A stretch of DNA of 64,000 bases. Origin: Cellulomonas fimi (GTDB lineage Bacteria; Actinomycetota; Actinomycetes; Actinomycetales; Cellulomonadaceae). Position 1 is the first letter of the stretch; each line of letters starts with the position of its first letter. The DNA lies in NCBI RefSeq assembly GCF_028583725.1, contig NZ_CP110680.1, positions 2,170,001-2,234,000 on the forward strand, read 5' to 3'. The notes below the pieces were generated by a model, which was given only the letters and a program-made list of their open reading frames with translations, made no database searches and had not been told where the DNA came from. The translations under genes were made by a program, and so were the position numbers. Below are positions 9,853-19,032 of the stretch, one piece after another.

Positions 9853-11204
9853 GCGACGTGCGGCTCGGCACCGTCGAGGACGCGCTCGACGCGCTGCGCG
9901 CCGGCCGGCCCGTGCTCGTCGCCGACTCCCCGGACCGGGAGAACGAGGCCGACGTCATCCTCGCCGCGCAGTCCGCGACCCCCGAGTGGGTCGCGTGGAC
10001 CATCCGGCACTCGTCCGGGTACCTGTGCGCGCCCATGCCCGCCGCCCGCGCCGACGCCCTGGACCTGCCGCTCATGGTCCCGCACAGCCAGGACCCGCGC
10101 CGCACCGCGTACACGGTCACGGTCGACGCCGCCACCGGCGTGACGACCGGCATCTCGGCCGCCGACCGCGCCCGCACGCTGCGCGTCCTCGCCGACCCCG
10201 CGTCGGGGCACGAGGACCTCATCCGCCCCGGCCACGTCCTGCCCCTGCGTGCGGTGCCGGGCGGCGTGCTGCACCGTGCCGGTCACACCGAGGCCGCCGT
10301 CGACCTCTGCCGCCTCGCCGGTCTGGAGCCCGTCGGCGCGATCGCCGAGCTCGTGAACGACGACGGCTCGATGACCCGCCTCCCGGACGCGTCCGCGCTC
10401 GCCGAGGCCGAGGGGCTCGTCCTGCTGACGATCGGGGACATCGTCGCGTGGCGCACCGCGCACGACGACGTCGAGCCCCCCGTCACGGACGTCCGACCCC
10501 TGCGCGACCGGGTGCACGCGACCCACACGGCCTACCTGCCCACCCGGCACGGCGACTTCCGCATCCACGGGTACCGCGACCTGCGCACCGGCGACGAGCA
10601 CGTCGCGCTGGTGCCGACGAGCGGGCTGGCCGCGACCCCCGTCGTGCGGGTGCACTCCGAGTGCCTCACGGGTGACGCGTTCGGCTCGGCGCGGTGCGAC
10701 TGCGGTCCGCAGCTCGACGCCGCGCTCGAGCTCGCCGCGGAGCAGGGCGGCGCCGTCGTCTACCTGCGCGGGCACGAGGGCCGGGGGATCGGCCTGCTCG
10801 CGAAGGTCGCCGCGTACGCGCTCCAGGACGAGGGCCGGGACACCGTCGAGGCGAACCTCGACCTCGGCTGGCCCGCCGACCGGCGCGAGTACGGCGCCGC
10901 GGCTGCGATCCTCGCGGACCTCGGGGTACGCCGGGTGAGTCTGCTGACGAACAACCCCGCGAAGGTCGCCGGCCTGCGCGCGCACGGCATCGAGGTCGCG
11001 GAGGTCCGCGGTCTGGAGGTCGGCCGCACACCGCAGAACGAGGCGTACCTGCGCACCAAGGCCACGTCGATGGGGCACCTGCTGCACCTGCCCACCGGCG
11101 CCCAGCGCGACCCGATCACCGTCCGGCCCGTGCTCGCGGCCCCCGCGACGCCGGGCGCCGACACCACCGACCACGCGTTCGAGAACCTGGAGGACCTGGC
11201 ATGA
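9849..11204 (+). CDS. ribBA: Bifunctional 3,4-dihydroxy-2-butanone-4-phosphate synthase/GTP cyclohydrolase II
   Basis: A 451-residue fusion feeding both branches of riboflavin synthesis. The N-terminal half (about 1-205) is the DHBP synthase, with [22 protein letters not shown] and [12 protein letters not shown]. The C-terminal half is GTP cyclohydrolase II, with [16 protein letters not shown] (three zinc cysteines), [13 protein letters not shown] and the phosphate-binding YLRTKA segment. Both active sites look complete. The GTG overlaps ribE by 4 nt and the stop overlaps the ribH ATG. Confidence 0.96.
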   Translation: MSDVRLGTVEDALDALRAGRPVLVADSPDRENEADVILAAQSATPEWVAWTIRHSSGYLCAPMPAARADALDLPLMVPHSQDPRRTAYTVTVDAATGVTTGISAADRARTLRVLADPASGHEDLIRPGHVLPLRAVPGGVLHRAGHTEAAVDLCRLAGLEPVGAIAELVNDDGSMTRLPDASALAEAEGLVLLTIGDIVAWRTAHDDVEPPVTDVRPLRDRVHATHTAYLPTRHGDFRIHGYRDLRTGDEHVALVPTSGLAATPVVRVHSECLTGDAFGSARCDCGPQLDAALELAAEQGGAVVYLRGHEGRGIGLLAKVAAYALQDEGRDTVEANLDLGWPADRREYGAAAAILADLGVRRVSLLTNNPAKVAGLRAHGIEVAEVRGLEVGRTPQNEAYLRTKATSMGHLLHLPTGAQRDPITVRPVLAAPATPGADTTDHAFENLEDLA

Positions 11205-11665
11205 GCGGTGCGGGAGCACCCACCCTGACCGTCGACGGGACCGGCCTGCACGTCACGGTCGTCGCCGCGAGCTGGCACACGACCATCATGGACGGGTTGC
11301 TCGCCGGCGCCCGCCGCGCGCTCGAACGGGCCAACGTGACCGACGTCCGCGTGGTGCGCGTGCCGGGCACGTTCGAGCTGCCGGTCGCCGCCGCGGTCGC
11401 CGCGCGGACCTCCGACGCGGTCGTCGCGCTCGGCGTCGTGATCCGGGGCGGGACGCCGCACTTCGAGTACGTCTGCCAGGGCGCGACGCTCGGCCTGACC
11501 GACGTCGCCGTCCGCACCGGCGTGCCCGTCGGCTTCGGTGTCCTCACGTGCGACGACGAGCAGCAGGCCCTCGACCGCGCCGGCCTGGAGGGCTCGCACG
11601 AGGACAAGGGTGCCGAGGCCGCGGAGGCCGCCGTCGCGACGGTCGTCGCGCTGCGGGGCCTGTGA
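11201..11665 (+). CDS. ribH: 6,7-dimethyl-8-ribityllumazine synthase
   Basis: A 154-residue lumazine synthase, which condenses DHBP with the ribitylaminouracil intermediate and forms multimeric shells in the family. Recognisable blocks are [38 protein letters not shown] and [16 protein letters not shown] followed by the catalytic-region HEDKGAEAA. Length is normal. It overlaps ribBA (ATGA) and is followed 1 nt after its stop by the transporter gene. Confidence 0.96.
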   Translation: MSGAGAPTLTVDGTGLHVTVVAASWHTTIMDGLLAGARRALERANVTDVRVVRVPGTFELPVAAAVAARTSDAVVALGVVIRGGTPHFEYVCQGATLGLTDVAVRTGVPVGFGVLTCDDEQQALDRAGLEGSHEDKGAEAAEAAVATVVALRGL

Positions 11666-11666
11666 C

Positions 11667-12368
11667 GTGGGACCGCTCGGCTGGCTGTTCGACGCCACGC
11701 TGACGATCGCCGGCCACGACATCCTGTGGCGGGAGATCGTGGGCAACCTGTTCGGCCTCGCGTCCGCCGTCGGCGGGCTGCGTCGCCGCGTGTGGGCGTG
11801 GCCCGTCGGCATCGTCGGCAACGTCCTGCTGTTCACGGTCTTCCTCGGCGGCGTGTTCCACACGCCTCAGCAGACCGACCTGTACGGGCAGGCCGGCCGA
11901 CAGGTGTTCTTCGTCGTCGTGTCCGTCTACGGGTGGGTGCGGTGGCGGCAGTCGCAGCGCGTCGCGCTGGAGCACGGCGCACCCGCCGACACGCCCGCGG
12001 TCGTCCCGCGCTGGGCCGGACCGCGGGGGTGGGTGCTCATCGGGAGCGTCGCCGTCGTGGGGACCGTCGGGTTCGCCGCCCTGTTCTCCGCGCTCGGCTC
12101 GTGGGGTCCGTGGGCGGACGCCTGGATCTTCGTCGGGTCGCTGCTCGCGACGTACGGCATGGCGCGCGGCTGGATCGAGTTCTGGCTCATCTGGATCGCG
12201 GTCGACGTGGTCGGGGTGCCGCTGCTGGTCTCGGCCGGCTACTACCCGTCGGCCGTGCTCTACGTCGTGTACGCGGGGGTCGTGGTCTACGGCTTCACGG
12301 TGTGGCTGCGCGCCCGGGGCGAGGAGCAGGTGGTCGAGGCGGGGGAGCGGCGCGAGGTCACCGCCTGA
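11667..12368 (+). CDS. PnuC-family membrane transporter, probably riboflavin uptake (RibM/PnuX type)
   Basis: A 233-residue membrane protein with about seven hydrophobic segments. It has the PnuC-like features WREIVGNLFGLASAV, VWAWPVGIVGN, LYGQAGRQVFFVVVSVYGWVRW and IEFWLIWIAVDVVGV. PnuC proteins carry nicotinamide riboside or related vitamins. RibM/PnuX relatives in actinobacteria carry riboflavin and are FMN-riboswitch controlled. Position as the last gene of the riboflavin operon, 1 nt after ribH, favours riboflavin as substrate; that is inferred from context. The GTG reads straight into the conserved region. Confidence 0.8.
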   Translation: MGPLGWLFDATLTIAGHDILWREIVGNLFGLASAVGGLRRRVWAWPVGIVGNVLLFTVFLGGVFHTPQQTDLYGQAGRQVFFVVVSVYGWVRWRQSQRVALEHGAPADTPAVVPRWAGPRGWVLIGSVAVVGTVGFAALFSALGSWGPWADAWIFVGSLLATYGMARGWIEFWLIWIAVDVVGVPLLVSAGYYPSAVLYVVYAGVVVYGFTVWLRARGEEQVVEAGERREVTA

Positions 12369-12716
12369 TTTCGACCCGTGTGCGCGGGCCGCGGCCCTCC
12401 GCATGTCGGTCGGCCGGGGGAGCGGTCGCACGTCCCGCGTCCGCCACACTCCCTCGCCGTACCCCCTGCACTCGCCGTGGGCGGGGTAGGGCGGCGTAAG
12501 GGGGCAGGGCGGCACAGCGCGGCACAGCTCGGCACAGACGGCCAGCACGGCCTCCGGCGCGTCCGGATTGCGTGATAACAGGCCAATGCGTCCACGACGC
12601 CCGAGATGCCCGCACTCCCTCGCGCCTCCGATGTCTCACCACGGTCGTCGCGATGCCCGGACGAGGGGAGGACGCCTGACAGGCGGACGGGGGACGGGTC
12701 ACCCCGGACGCGCGTC
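12369..12716 (+). other. Non-coding gap between riboflavin operon and hisE
   Basis: About 350 nt without a supportable gene. It holds a self-complementary gggccgcggccc just after the transporter stop (12386-12397), a possible part of a terminator, and a short 10-bp tandem repeat. No RNA family was recognised. Confidence 0.5.
12511..12540 (+). repeat. Three 10-bp tandem units (ggcacagNNc-like)
   Basis: ggcacagcgc, ggcacagctc and ggcacagacg follow each other exactly. The array is short and its function is unknown. Confidence 0.6.
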
Positions 12717-12722
12717 TAGGCT
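12717..12722 (+). promoter_or_regulatory. -10 element (TAGGCT) of hisE
   Basis: TAGGCT ends 8 nt before the GTG chosen for hisE, with no Shine-Dalgarno sequence. This argues against a TTG at 12722, which would lie inside the -10 box. Confidence 0.5.
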
Positions 12723-12730
12723 TGTCCGAC

Positions 12731-12994
12731 GTGAAGACCTTCGACGCCCTGTTCGCCGAGCTCGCCGAGAAGGCGGCCACGCGCCCCGCCGGCTCCCGCA
12801 CGATCACCGAGCTCGACGCCGGCGTCCACGCCATCGGCAAGAAGATCGTCGAGGAGGCCGCCGAGGTCTGGATGGCCGCCGAGCACGAGAGCGACGAGCG
12901 CACCGCCGAGGAGATCTCCCAGCTGCTCTACCACCTGCAGGTGCTCATGCTGGCCCGCGGGCTCACGCTCGACGACGTGTACACGCACCTCTGA
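12731..12994 (+). CDS. hisE: Phosphoribosyl-ATP pyrophosphatase
   Basis: An 87-residue MazG-fold enzyme that hydrolyses phosphoribosyl-ATP to phosphoribosyl-AMP, the second step of histidine synthesis. The motif [15 protein letters not shown] supplies the acidic magnesium ligands, and [14 protein letters not shown] is the typical second helix. Length matches stand-alone actinobacterial HisE. GTG is preferred over a TTG 9 nt upstream because of the -10 box. hisG follows 42 nt later, the usual actinobacterial pairing. Confidence 0.94.
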   Translation: MKTFDALFAELAEKAATRPAGSRTITELDAGVHAIGKKIVEEAAEVWMAAEHESDERTAEEISQLLYHLQVLMLARGLTLDDVYTHL

Positions 12995-13036
12995 GCCTCC
13001 CGCCCCGCCCGCGCCGACACCCCCGATAGGACCCCC

Positions 13037-13885
13037 GTGCTGAGGATCGCCGTCCCCAACAAGGGCTCGCTCTCCGAGCCCGCCACCGAGATGCTCCGGG
13101 AGGCCGGGTACCGCCAGCGCCGCGACTCCCGCGAGCTGGTGCTGCCCGACCCGGACAACGGCGTCGAGTTCTTCTTCCTGCGTCCCCGCGACATCGCGGT
13201 GTACGTCGGGGCGGGGACGGTCGACGTCGGCGTCACCGGCCGCGACCTGCTGCTCGACTCCGAGTCCGCCGCGGTCGAGCACCTCGCGCTGGGCTTCGGC
13301 CGGTCGACGTTCCGCTGGGCCGCGCCCGTCGGCGAGATGAGCGACGTGTCGCACGTCGAGGGCCGCCGCGTCGCCACCTCGTACCCCGGACTGGTGGCCG
13401 CGTACCTCGCGGAGCGCGGCGTCAGCGCCGCCGGGATCGTGCGCCTGGACGGCGCGGTGGAGACCGCGACCCGCCTCGGGGTCGCCGACGTCATCGCCGA
13501 CGTCGTCGAGACCGGCACGACCCTCAAGGCCGCCGGGCTCGAGATCTTCGGCGAGCCGATCCTGCGCTCCGAGGCCGTCCTCGTGCGCCGCTCGGGCACC
13601 GACGAGCCCGCGGGGCTCGACGTCCTCACGCGTCGCCTGCAGGGCGTGCTCACGGCCCGCGAGTACGTGCTCATCGACTACGACGTGCCGCTCTCGCTCG
13701 TCGAGCAGGCCGTCGCCATCACGCCCGGCCTCGAGTCGCCCACCGTCTCGCCGCTGCACAACCGCGAGTGGGCCGCGGTCCGCGCGATGGTGCAGCGGTC
13801 GCAGACGAACCGCGTCATGGACGCCCTCTACGACCTCGGTGCGCGCGCGATCCTCGTCACGTCGATCCACGCGTGCCGCCTGTGA
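13037..13885 (+). CDS. hisG: ATP phosphoribosyltransferase, long form
   Basis: A 282-residue enzyme catalysing the committed step of histidine synthesis (ATP plus PRPP). It begins [15 protein letters not shown], carries [10 protein letters not shown], and has the PRPP loop [15 protein letters not shown] near residue 158. The last 80 residues form the ACT-like regulatory domain of the long HisG form, so histidine feedback without HisZ is expected. GTG start. Its TGA overlaps the GTG of the next gene. Confidence 0.96.
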   Translation: MLRIAVPNKGSLSEPATEMLREAGYRQRRDSRELVLPDPDNGVEFFFLRPRDIAVYVGAGTVDVGVTGRDLLLDSESAAVEHLALGFGRSTFRWAAPVGEMSDVSHVEGRRVATSYPGLVAAYLAERGVSAAGIVRLDGAVETATRLGVADVIADVVETGTTLKAAGLEIFGEPILRSEAVLVRRSGTDEPAGLDVLTRRLQGVLTAREYVLIDYDVPLSLVEQAVAITPGLESPTVSPLHNREWAAVRAMVQRSQTNRVMDALYDLGARAILVTSIHACRL

Positions 13886-14325
13886 CGGTCGCGGTGGCTG
13901 CCCCGACGGTGTTCCGGCCGCGGCTCGCGCGGCTGGTGACGCTCGCGCTGGCCGTGGCGGTGCTGGTGCTGACGGCCGCGATCATCGTGGCGCTCCCCAA
14001 CGCCGGGCCGCTCGACCGGGCCGGCTTCGCGGTCGTCGGCATGCTCATCGCGTGGTTCTGCTGGCGGCAGGCGACCGTGAGCGCCCGCGCTGACGACGAC
14101 GGCCTGACGGTGCGCAACCTCATGCTCACGCGCCGGCTCGAGTGGTCCGAGATCGTCTCCGTGCGGTTCGGCCACGGGCGGCCGTGGGTGCAGCTCGACC
14201 TCGCGGACGGTGACACGCTCGCCGTCATGGGCATCCAGCGGGCCGACGGCGAGCTCGCGGAGGCGGAGGCGCGGCGCCTCGCGACGCTCGTCGCGGAGCA
14301 CACCCGCACGCACCGCGACGACTGA
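13882..14325 (+). CDS. Small membrane protein with PH-like domain
   Basis: A 147-residue protein with two membrane segments ([21 protein letters not shown] and [20 protein letters not shown]) followed by a cytoplasmic bacterial PH-like domain: [37 protein letters not shown]. Such proteins often follow hisG in actinobacteria; their function is unknown. The GTG overlapping the hisG stop was chosen, and a GTG 9 nt upstream (13873) is equally in frame. Confidence 0.75.
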   Translation: MTVAVAAPTVFRPRLARLVTLALAVAVLVLTAAIIVALPNAGPLDRAGFAVVGMLIAWFCWRQATVSARADDDGLTVRNLMLTRRLEWSEIVSVRFGHGRPWVQLDLADGDTLAVMGIQRADGELAEAEARRLATLVAEHTRTHRDD

Positions 14326-14334
14326 GCCCCGCAG

Positions 14335-14359
14335 GTGCGCGCGGGAGCACGGCGCGCAC
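14335..14359 (+). terminator. Bidirectional terminator hairpin between convergent genes
   Basis: gtgcgcgc and gcgcgcac form an 8-bp GC-rich stem with a 9-nt loop in the 83-nt gap between the PH-domain gene and the DUF3866 gene. Confidence 0.5.
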
Positions 14360-14408
14360 GAAGACGCCGCCACGGTCCCGACTCGGCCCGGCGTTCAGCC
14401 GGTTCGCG

Positions 14409-15557
14409 TCAGTCCGTGGGACCGAGCAGGTCCACCGCGTGCACCCCGGCGACGGCCGCCGCGAGGAAGGCTGCCGGGTCGTCGTCCAGCCCCCGGCCCA
14501 TCGTCGACAGCCGGACGGGCGTGCCCGTGAGCGCGCTCAGGAGGTCGGGCCCGGCGTCGACGTCGACGAGACGGTGGCGCCCGTGCGGCGCGGTGAGCGC
14601 GGCGACCTGGTGGCGCACGCGCCGCCCGAGCGCGTCGAGCCCACCCTCGGGATCGGGGTCGAACACGGGCACCGGCACGTCGGCGGGCGCGAGCGCGACG
14701 CGCCCGTACGCGGTGAGCGAGTGGTGCGAGACGCCGAGGTGGCGTTCGCGCGGGTCGGCGCCGCTGACGCGCAGCGACGCGACGGGTCGGCCCCGGAGCG
14801 TGGCGGCGGCGTTCACGGCCTCGCCCGCCGCGACGCCGGAGAAGCCCCACCGGGTGCCGGTGCCGAGGTTGCCGGGTCCCTGCGCGACGACGACGAGGTC
14901 GGCGCCGACGACGTGCCGGGCGGCGAGGAGGCCGGTGTGGACGGTGACGGCCTCGTGGTCGCCGCCGAAGGCCTGCCCCGTCGTGACGCAGGCGTCGATC
15001 CAGCCGGCGTCGCGGAGGCCGGCGACGGTGCGGGAGAACCAGGCGGGGAGCGCGCCCCCGTCGGTCATGACGTAGGCGACCGTGGGCGCGACGCGGCCGG
15101 CCCGGGCGGCGGCGTACCGGGCGCCGGCGACGATCGCGGGGAGCGCCGAGTGCAGGTCGGCGACGACGACGGGGAGGCCGTCGAGGTCGTCCGCGTCGCG
15201 GAGCGTCTCGTGGTGCGGTGACTCCTGGTCGTCGACGCCGAGAACCATCGCCTGGAGTGGGGTGTAGCGGGCCTTGACGAGGTGCCCGGGGCCGGGTGGC
15301 GGGTCGGCGGGCAGGTCGCCGCCCGGGGCCGCGACCAGCGCGTACCCGCCCGTGCCGAGCCCGCGGGCCAGCGCGGAGACGTTGAGCAGGACCCGGTCGC
15401 CGACGGCGGGGGAGCCGACGAGGTCGGGGTAGGCGAGCGCCCGGACGGTGTCCGGCAGCGTGCCGGTGCCCGGGTCGTCGAGGGCCACCGTGAGCTCGTG
15501 CGCGCCCGGCCAGGCCGTCCCGCTCGCGACGACGACACCCGAACGCCACGTGATCAC
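14409..15557 (-). CDS. DUF3866 family protein
   Basis: A 382-residue actinobacterial protein of unknown function, recognised as DUF3866 from its overall character: MITWRSGVVV start, HLVKARYTPLQAMVLGVDDQ, DLHSALPAIVAGARYA, YVMTDGGALPAWFS, VVAQGPGNLGTGTRWGFSGV and RVSGADPRERHLGVSHHS. There is no signal peptide or membrane segment. The conserved glycine-rich and histidine-containing blocks suggest an enzyme, but none can be named. It is divergent from pafB with only 36 nt between starts. Confidence 0.75.
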   Translation of the reverse strand: MITWRSGVVVASGTAWPGAHELTVALDDPGTGTLPDTVRALAYPDLVGSPAVGDRVLLNVSALARGLGTGGYALVAAPGGDLPADPPPGPGHLVKARYTPLQAMVLGVDDQESPHHETLRDADDLDGLPVVVADLHSALPAIVAGARYAAARAGRVAPTVAYVMTDGGALPAWFSRTVAGLRDAGWIDACVTTGQAFGGDHEAVTVHTGLLAARHVVGADLVVVAQGPGNLGTGTRWGFSGVAAGEAVNAAATLRGRPVASLRVSGADPRERHLGVSHHSLTAYGRVALAPADVPVPVFDPDPEGGLDALGRRVRHQVAALTAPHGRHRLVDVDAGPDLLSALTGTPVRLSTMGRGLDDDPAAFLAAAVAGVHAVDLLGPTD

Positions 15558-15579
15558 CGCCCCACCGTACCGGTGCGGC

Positions 15580-15585
15580 TACCGT
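15580..15585 (+). promoter_or_regulatory. -10 element (TACCGT) of pafB
   Basis: TACCGT ends 8 nt before the pafB ATG without a Shine-Dalgarno sequence. It lies in the 36-nt space shared with the divergent DUF3866 gene. Confidence 0.5.
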
Positions 15586-15593
15586 GGTCCCCG

Positions 15594-16631
15594 ATGCCCC
15601 CCGCGATCCCGCCCGCAGAGCGCCTGCTCAACCTCGTCATCGCCCTCGTGAACACGTCCGGCCGCATGACCAAGGAGCAGGTGCGCGCGAGCGTCGCCGG
15701 TTACCAGGACGCGCCGTCCGACGACGCGTTCGAGCGGATGTTCGAGCGCGACAAGGACACGTTGCGCGAGCTCGGGATCCCGGTGCTCACGGTCACGGAC
15801 GCCGGCCACGGCGACGACATCGGGTACCGGATCGACGCCGAGCAGTACGCGCTGGCGCCGCTCGACCTGACCGCGGGGGAGCTGGGCGTGCTGGCGATGG
15901 CGGCGCAGCTGTGGCAGGACCAGTCGCTGCGGGCGGACACGTCGCGCGCGCTGACGAAGCTGCGTGCCGTGGGCGCCGCCCCGCAGTCGACGGACCTCGT
16001 CGCGGGCCTCGCTCCGCGCGTGCGGTCGGGCGGCGGGGCGATCGGCCCGCTGCTGGACGCCGTGCAGGCGCGTCAGGTGGTGCGGTTCGTCTACCGCGCG
16101 GCGAACACGGGAGAGGTCCGCGAGCGCACGGTCGAGCCGTGGAAGCTGCTGGCGCGTCGTGGGGGTTGGCTGCTGGTGGGGCGTGACCGCGAGCGCGACG
16201 CGCCCCGGTCGTTCCGGTTGAGCCGCGTGGAGGGTGCCGTGCGTGTCGTCGGTGCGCCGGGCGCGTTCGAGCCGCCGTCGGCGGAGGAGCTGTCCGCGGC
16301 GTTGCACCCGTGGGAGGAGCGGCCGGAGCGGGTCGCGACGCTCGCGGTGCTGCCGGAGCGGGCGGGCGCGGCGCGGGCGCGGGCGGTGCCGGCTCCCGAG
16401 GGCGCGCCGGACGTGCGGGCGGACCCGCGCACGGCTGCGGTGCTGGCGCACCGGGACGTGGTGCACGTGCCGTTCCGGTCGGACTGGGAGCTCGCGGAGG
16501 AGCTCGTGGGGTACGGCGACGCGGTGGTGGTGCTGGACCCGCCGAGCGTGCGGCACGCGGTGCTGCGCCTGCTGCGGACGGCTGCGACGCTCGACGCGTC
16601 GACGACCGCGGGGGGTGGGGTGCATGGCTGA
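15594..16631 (+). CDS. pafB: WYL-domain transcriptional activator PafB
   Basis: A 345-residue protein: N-terminal winged helix (PPAERLLNLVIALVNTSGRMTKEQ), then a WYL ligand-sensing domain (VVRFVYRAANTGEVRERTVEPWKLLARRGGWLLVGRDRERDAPRSFRLSRV split over residues 160-210) and a C-terminal WCX extension. In mycobacteria PafB pairs with PafC to activate the LexA-independent DNA-damage response. The gene order pafB-pafC-tatA-tatC-helY supports the assignment. pafC overlaps its 3' end by 8 nt, so the two are coupled. Confidence 0.9.
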   Translation: MPPAIPPAERLLNLVIALVNTSGRMTKEQVRASVAGYQDAPSDDAFERMFERDKDTLRELGIPVLTVTDAGHGDDIGYRIDAEQYALAPLDLTAGELGVLAMAAQLWQDQSLRADTSRALTKLRAVGAAPQSTDLVAGLAPRVRSGGGAIGPLLDAVQARQVVRFVYRAANTGEVRERTVEPWKLLARRGGWLLVGRDRERDAPRSFRLSRVEGAVRVVGAPGAFEPPSAEELSAALHPWEERPERVATLAVLPERAGAARARAVPAPEGAPDVRADPRTAAVLAHRDVVHVPFRSDWELAEELVGYGDAVVVLDPPSVRHAVLRLLRTAATLDASTTAGGGVHG

Positions 16632-17598
16632 GCGCGCGAGCGACCGGCTGCTGCGCATGCTCGGGATGATCACGTACCTGGACCGGCACGCGGGTGTCCC
16701 GGTGGAGGAGATCGCGGAGCAGTTCGGGGTGACGGCGGACCAGGTGCTGTCGGACATCGACACGCTGTGGGTCACGGGTACGCCGGGGTACTTCCCGCAC
16801 GACCTGATCGACTTCGACGCGGCGTCGTACGAGCAGGGTGTGGTGCGGCTGACGGAGTCGCGGGGGATGACGCGCCCGTTGCGGCTGGGTGCGCGGGAGG
16901 CGGTGGCGCTGCTGGCGGCGCTGCGGGCGCTGGACTCGTCGTTGCGGCCGGCGCTCGACCCGGAGCAGGCCGCGGTGCTGTCGTCCGCGCTGGACAAGCT
17001 GACGACGGCGGCGGGTGACGCGGCGGCGGCGCTCGACGTGCGGCTGGGGCTCGACGCGGCCCCGGAGGTCGCGACGGCGGTCGCGACGGCGCTGCGCGGC
17101 GGTCGTCGTCTGCACCTGCGCTACGTGGACGCGTCGGACGTGACGACGGAGCGGGACGTGGACCCGCTGCGGCTGGTCACGGACGACGAGCGGTCGTACC
17201 TGCTCGCGTGGTGCCGACTGGTCGACGGGGAGCGGTTGTTCCGGGTGGACCGGATCCTGGCGGCGGCGGTGCTCGACCTGCCGGTGGCGGACCACACGGT
17301 GGCGCCGGACGCGGGCGAGTTCCAGCCGGGCCCGGACGGTGAGCTGGTGACGCTGCACCTGCGCAGCCCGGCGCGCTGGGTCGCGGAGAGCACGCCGGTG
17401 GAGGCGGTGCGGAACCTCGACGACGGCTCGTTCGAGGTCGACCTGCGGGTCCTGCGGCCCGCGTGGCTGCGTCATCTGGTGCTCCAGGTGGCTGACGACG
17501 TGCTCGGCGTGCGCCCGGTGCGGGTCGCGACGGAGGTCGCGGCGGCGGCGCGCGCGGCTCTGGCTGCGTACGGTCCGCTCGCGGACGAGGAAGGCTGA
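16624..17598 (+). CDS. pafC: WYL-domain transcriptional activator PafC
   Basis: A 324-residue partner of PafB with the same plan: winged helix (DRLLRMLGMITYLDRHAGVPVEEIAEQFGVT, which adds an extra helix-turn-helix-like segment), WYL domain (RRLHLRYVDASDVTTERDVDPLRLV, YLLAWCRLVDGERLFRVDRI) and a C-terminal WCX domain. The two proteins form a heterodimer in mycobacteria. The ATG lies inside the end of pafB. No proteasome or pafA genes are found upstream, unlike in Mycobacterium. Confidence 0.9.
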   Translation: MAERASDRLLRMLGMITYLDRHAGVPVEEIAEQFGVTADQVLSDIDTLWVTGTPGYFPHDLIDFDAASYEQGVVRLTESRGMTRPLRLGAREAVALLAALRALDSSLRPALDPEQAAVLSSALDKLTTAAGDAAAALDVRLGLDAAPEVATAVATALRGGRRLHLRYVDASDVTTERDVDPLRLVTDDERSYLLAWCRLVDGERLFRVDRILAAAVLDLPVADHTVAPDAGEFQPGPDGELVTLHLRSPARWVAESTPVEAVRNLDDGSFEVDLRVLRPAWLRHLVLQVADDVLGVRPVRVATEVAAAARAALAAYGPLADEEG

Positions 17599-17602
17599 CG
17601 CC

Positions 17603-17932
17603 GTGCTGTGGTTCTCGGTGTGGGCGGTGCTGGTGGTGGGCACGCTCGTCGGCGCGTTCTTCCTGGGGCGCCGGTTGTGGCGGTCGGGGCTGGAGCTCGG
17701 TCGCGCGCTGGCGGCGGCTGCGGAGACGTGGGGGCAGCTTGCGGACCGGCTGGCCGAGCTGCAGGCGCTGGCGGCGGAGAACCGGGTCGACACGGGGCCG
17801 ACCGTGCTGGCGCCTCGCGGCCCGTTGCGGGAGCGTCGGGCGGCGCTGCGTGAGGAGCGGGTCGCGCGTCGGGCGGCCCGTGCGGAGCGGCACTGGCGGA
17901 CCCGGCAGTCGTGGCGTGCGTACTGGGGCTGA
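17603..17932 (+). CDS. Small single-pass membrane protein, unknown function
   Basis: A 109-residue protein with one N-terminal membrane segment (LWFSVWAVLVVGTLVGAFFLG) and a long basic, probably helical cytoplasmic tail rich in Arg, Ala and Glu (RERRAALREERVARRAARAERHWRTRQSWRAYW). It begins with GTG 4 nt after the pafC stop and precedes tatA, so it is likely in the same operon. No family was recognised. Confidence 0.65.
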   Translation: MLWFSVWAVLVVGTLVGAFFLGRRLWRSGLELGRALAAAAETWGQLADRLAELQALAAENRVDTGPTVLAPRGPLRERRAALREERVARRAARAERHWRTRQSWRAYWG

Positions 17933-17960
17933 GGGAGCATCCGGACAGGTCCGGCGGGGT

Positions 17961-17966
17961 TAGGAT
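17961..17966 (+). promoter_or_regulatory. -10 element (TAGGAT) of tatA
   Basis: TAGGAT lies 33 nt before the tatA GTG, and a Shine-Dalgarno sequence (acggaggt) follows. This is a normal leadered start, unlike most other promoters in the window. Confidence 0.5.
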
Positions 17967-17999
17967 GCGCGGGACTCGCACCGCGACGGAGGTAGCCCC

Positions 18000-18200
18000 G
18001 TGATCCGAAACCTGAGCGCCTGGCACATCATCGTGCTGGTGCTGGTCGTCCTGCTGCTGTTCGGGGCGAACCGCCTCCCGGGGCTCGCCAAGAGCGTCGG
18101 CCAGTCGATGAAGATCTTCAAGTCCGAGGTGAAGGACCTGCGGGACGACGACAAGCGTCCTGACGAGCCGACCGAGGGCACCACGCCTCCGAAGGTCTGA
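18000..18200 (+). CDS. tatA: Twin-arginine translocase subunit TatA
   Basis: A 66-residue membrane protein with the TatA pattern: short N-terminus, one hydrophobic helix (IIVLVLVVLLLFGANRLP) ending in the FG hinge, then an amphipathic helix (LAKSVGQSMKIFKSEVKD) and an acidic tail. TatA oligomers form the pore for folded Tat substrates. tatC follows 4 nt later. GTG start with an acggaggt ribosome site. Confidence 0.93.
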   Translation: MIRNLSAWHIIVLVLVVLLLFGANRLPGLAKSVGQSMKIFKSEVKDLRDDDKRPDEPTEGTTPPKV

Positions 18201-18204
18201 CCGC

Positions 18205-19032
18205 GTGAGCAGCTCCCGCCGCGGGCGCGACCCCGGCGGCCGGATGCCGCTGCGGGCCCACCTCCTCGAGCTGAGGAAGCGCCTCGTCCTCGCGTCCATC
18301 GGTGTCGTCCTCGGCGCCGTGCTCGCCTGGATCTTCTACGACCCCGTCTTCGAGGCCATCCAGCAGCCGCTGGAGGCCGCCGGCTCGACGCGTGACGGGC
18401 TCGTCTCCCTGAACTTCGCGGGTGTCGCCGCGCCCTTCGACATGCGCGTGAAGATCACGGTGTTCCTCGGCGTGATCCTGTCCAGCCCGTGGTGGCTCTA
18501 CCAGTTGTGGGCGTTCATCACCCCGGGCCTGACGCGCCGTGAGCGCGGGTACGCGTTCGGGTTCCTCGGCGCGGCCGTGCCGCTGTTCCTGGGCGGCGCC
18601 CTGCTGGCCTGGTACGTGCTGCCGCACGCGGTGCAGCTGCTCATCGAGTTCACGCCGTCGGGTGCGACGAACCTGGTGGACGCGCAGACGTACCTCGGGT
18701 TCGTCATGCGCGTGATGCTCGTGTTCGGGCTGGCGTTCCTGCTGCCCGTGGTCATGGTCGCGCTGAACTTCGCGGGCCTGGGTACGGCGGCGACGTGGCG
18801 CAAGGGCTGGCGGTGGGCGGTGATGATCGCGTTCACGTTCAGCGCGATCATGACGCCGACGCCGGACGCGATCACGATGATCGCGGTCGCGATCCCGATC
18901 TGCCTGCTGTACGCGGGTGCGCTGGTCATCTGCACGGTGCACGACCGGCGTGTCGACCGTCGGCGTCTCGCGGCCGGGCTGCCGAGGCTCGACGGCACGT
19001 TCCCCGACGACGCCGAGGCCGCCGCCACGTGA
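18205..19032 (+). CDS. tatC: Twin-arginine translocase subunit TatC
   Basis: A 275-residue polytopic membrane protein with six helices and the TatC signatures MPLRAHLLELRKRLV (signal-recognition N-terminus), FITPGLTRRERGYAFGF and the periplasmic-side ITPTPDAITM-type motif (IMTPTPDAITMIAVAIP). It recognises the twin-arginine signal. The GTG follows tatA by 4 nt, and its TGA overlaps the start of the lipid kinase gene. Confidence 0.95.
   Translation: MSSSRRGRDPGGRMPLRAHLLELRKRLVLASIGVVLGAVLAWIFYDPVFEAIQQPLEAAGSTRDGLVSLNFAGVAAPFDMRVKITVFLGVILSSPWWLYQLWAFITPGLTRRERGYAFGFLGAAVPLFLGGALLAWYVLPHAVQLLIEFTPSGATNLVDAQTYLGFVMRVMLVFGLAFLLPVVMVALNFAGLGTAATWRKGWRWAVMIAFTFSAIMTPTPDAITMIAVAIPICLLYAGALVICTVHDRRVDRRRLAAGLPRLDGTFPDDAEAAAT

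Noticed and set aside
12722..12724. TTG start for hisE
   Set aside because: The codon overlaps the TAGGCT -10 box; the GTG at 12731 fits leaderless spacing.
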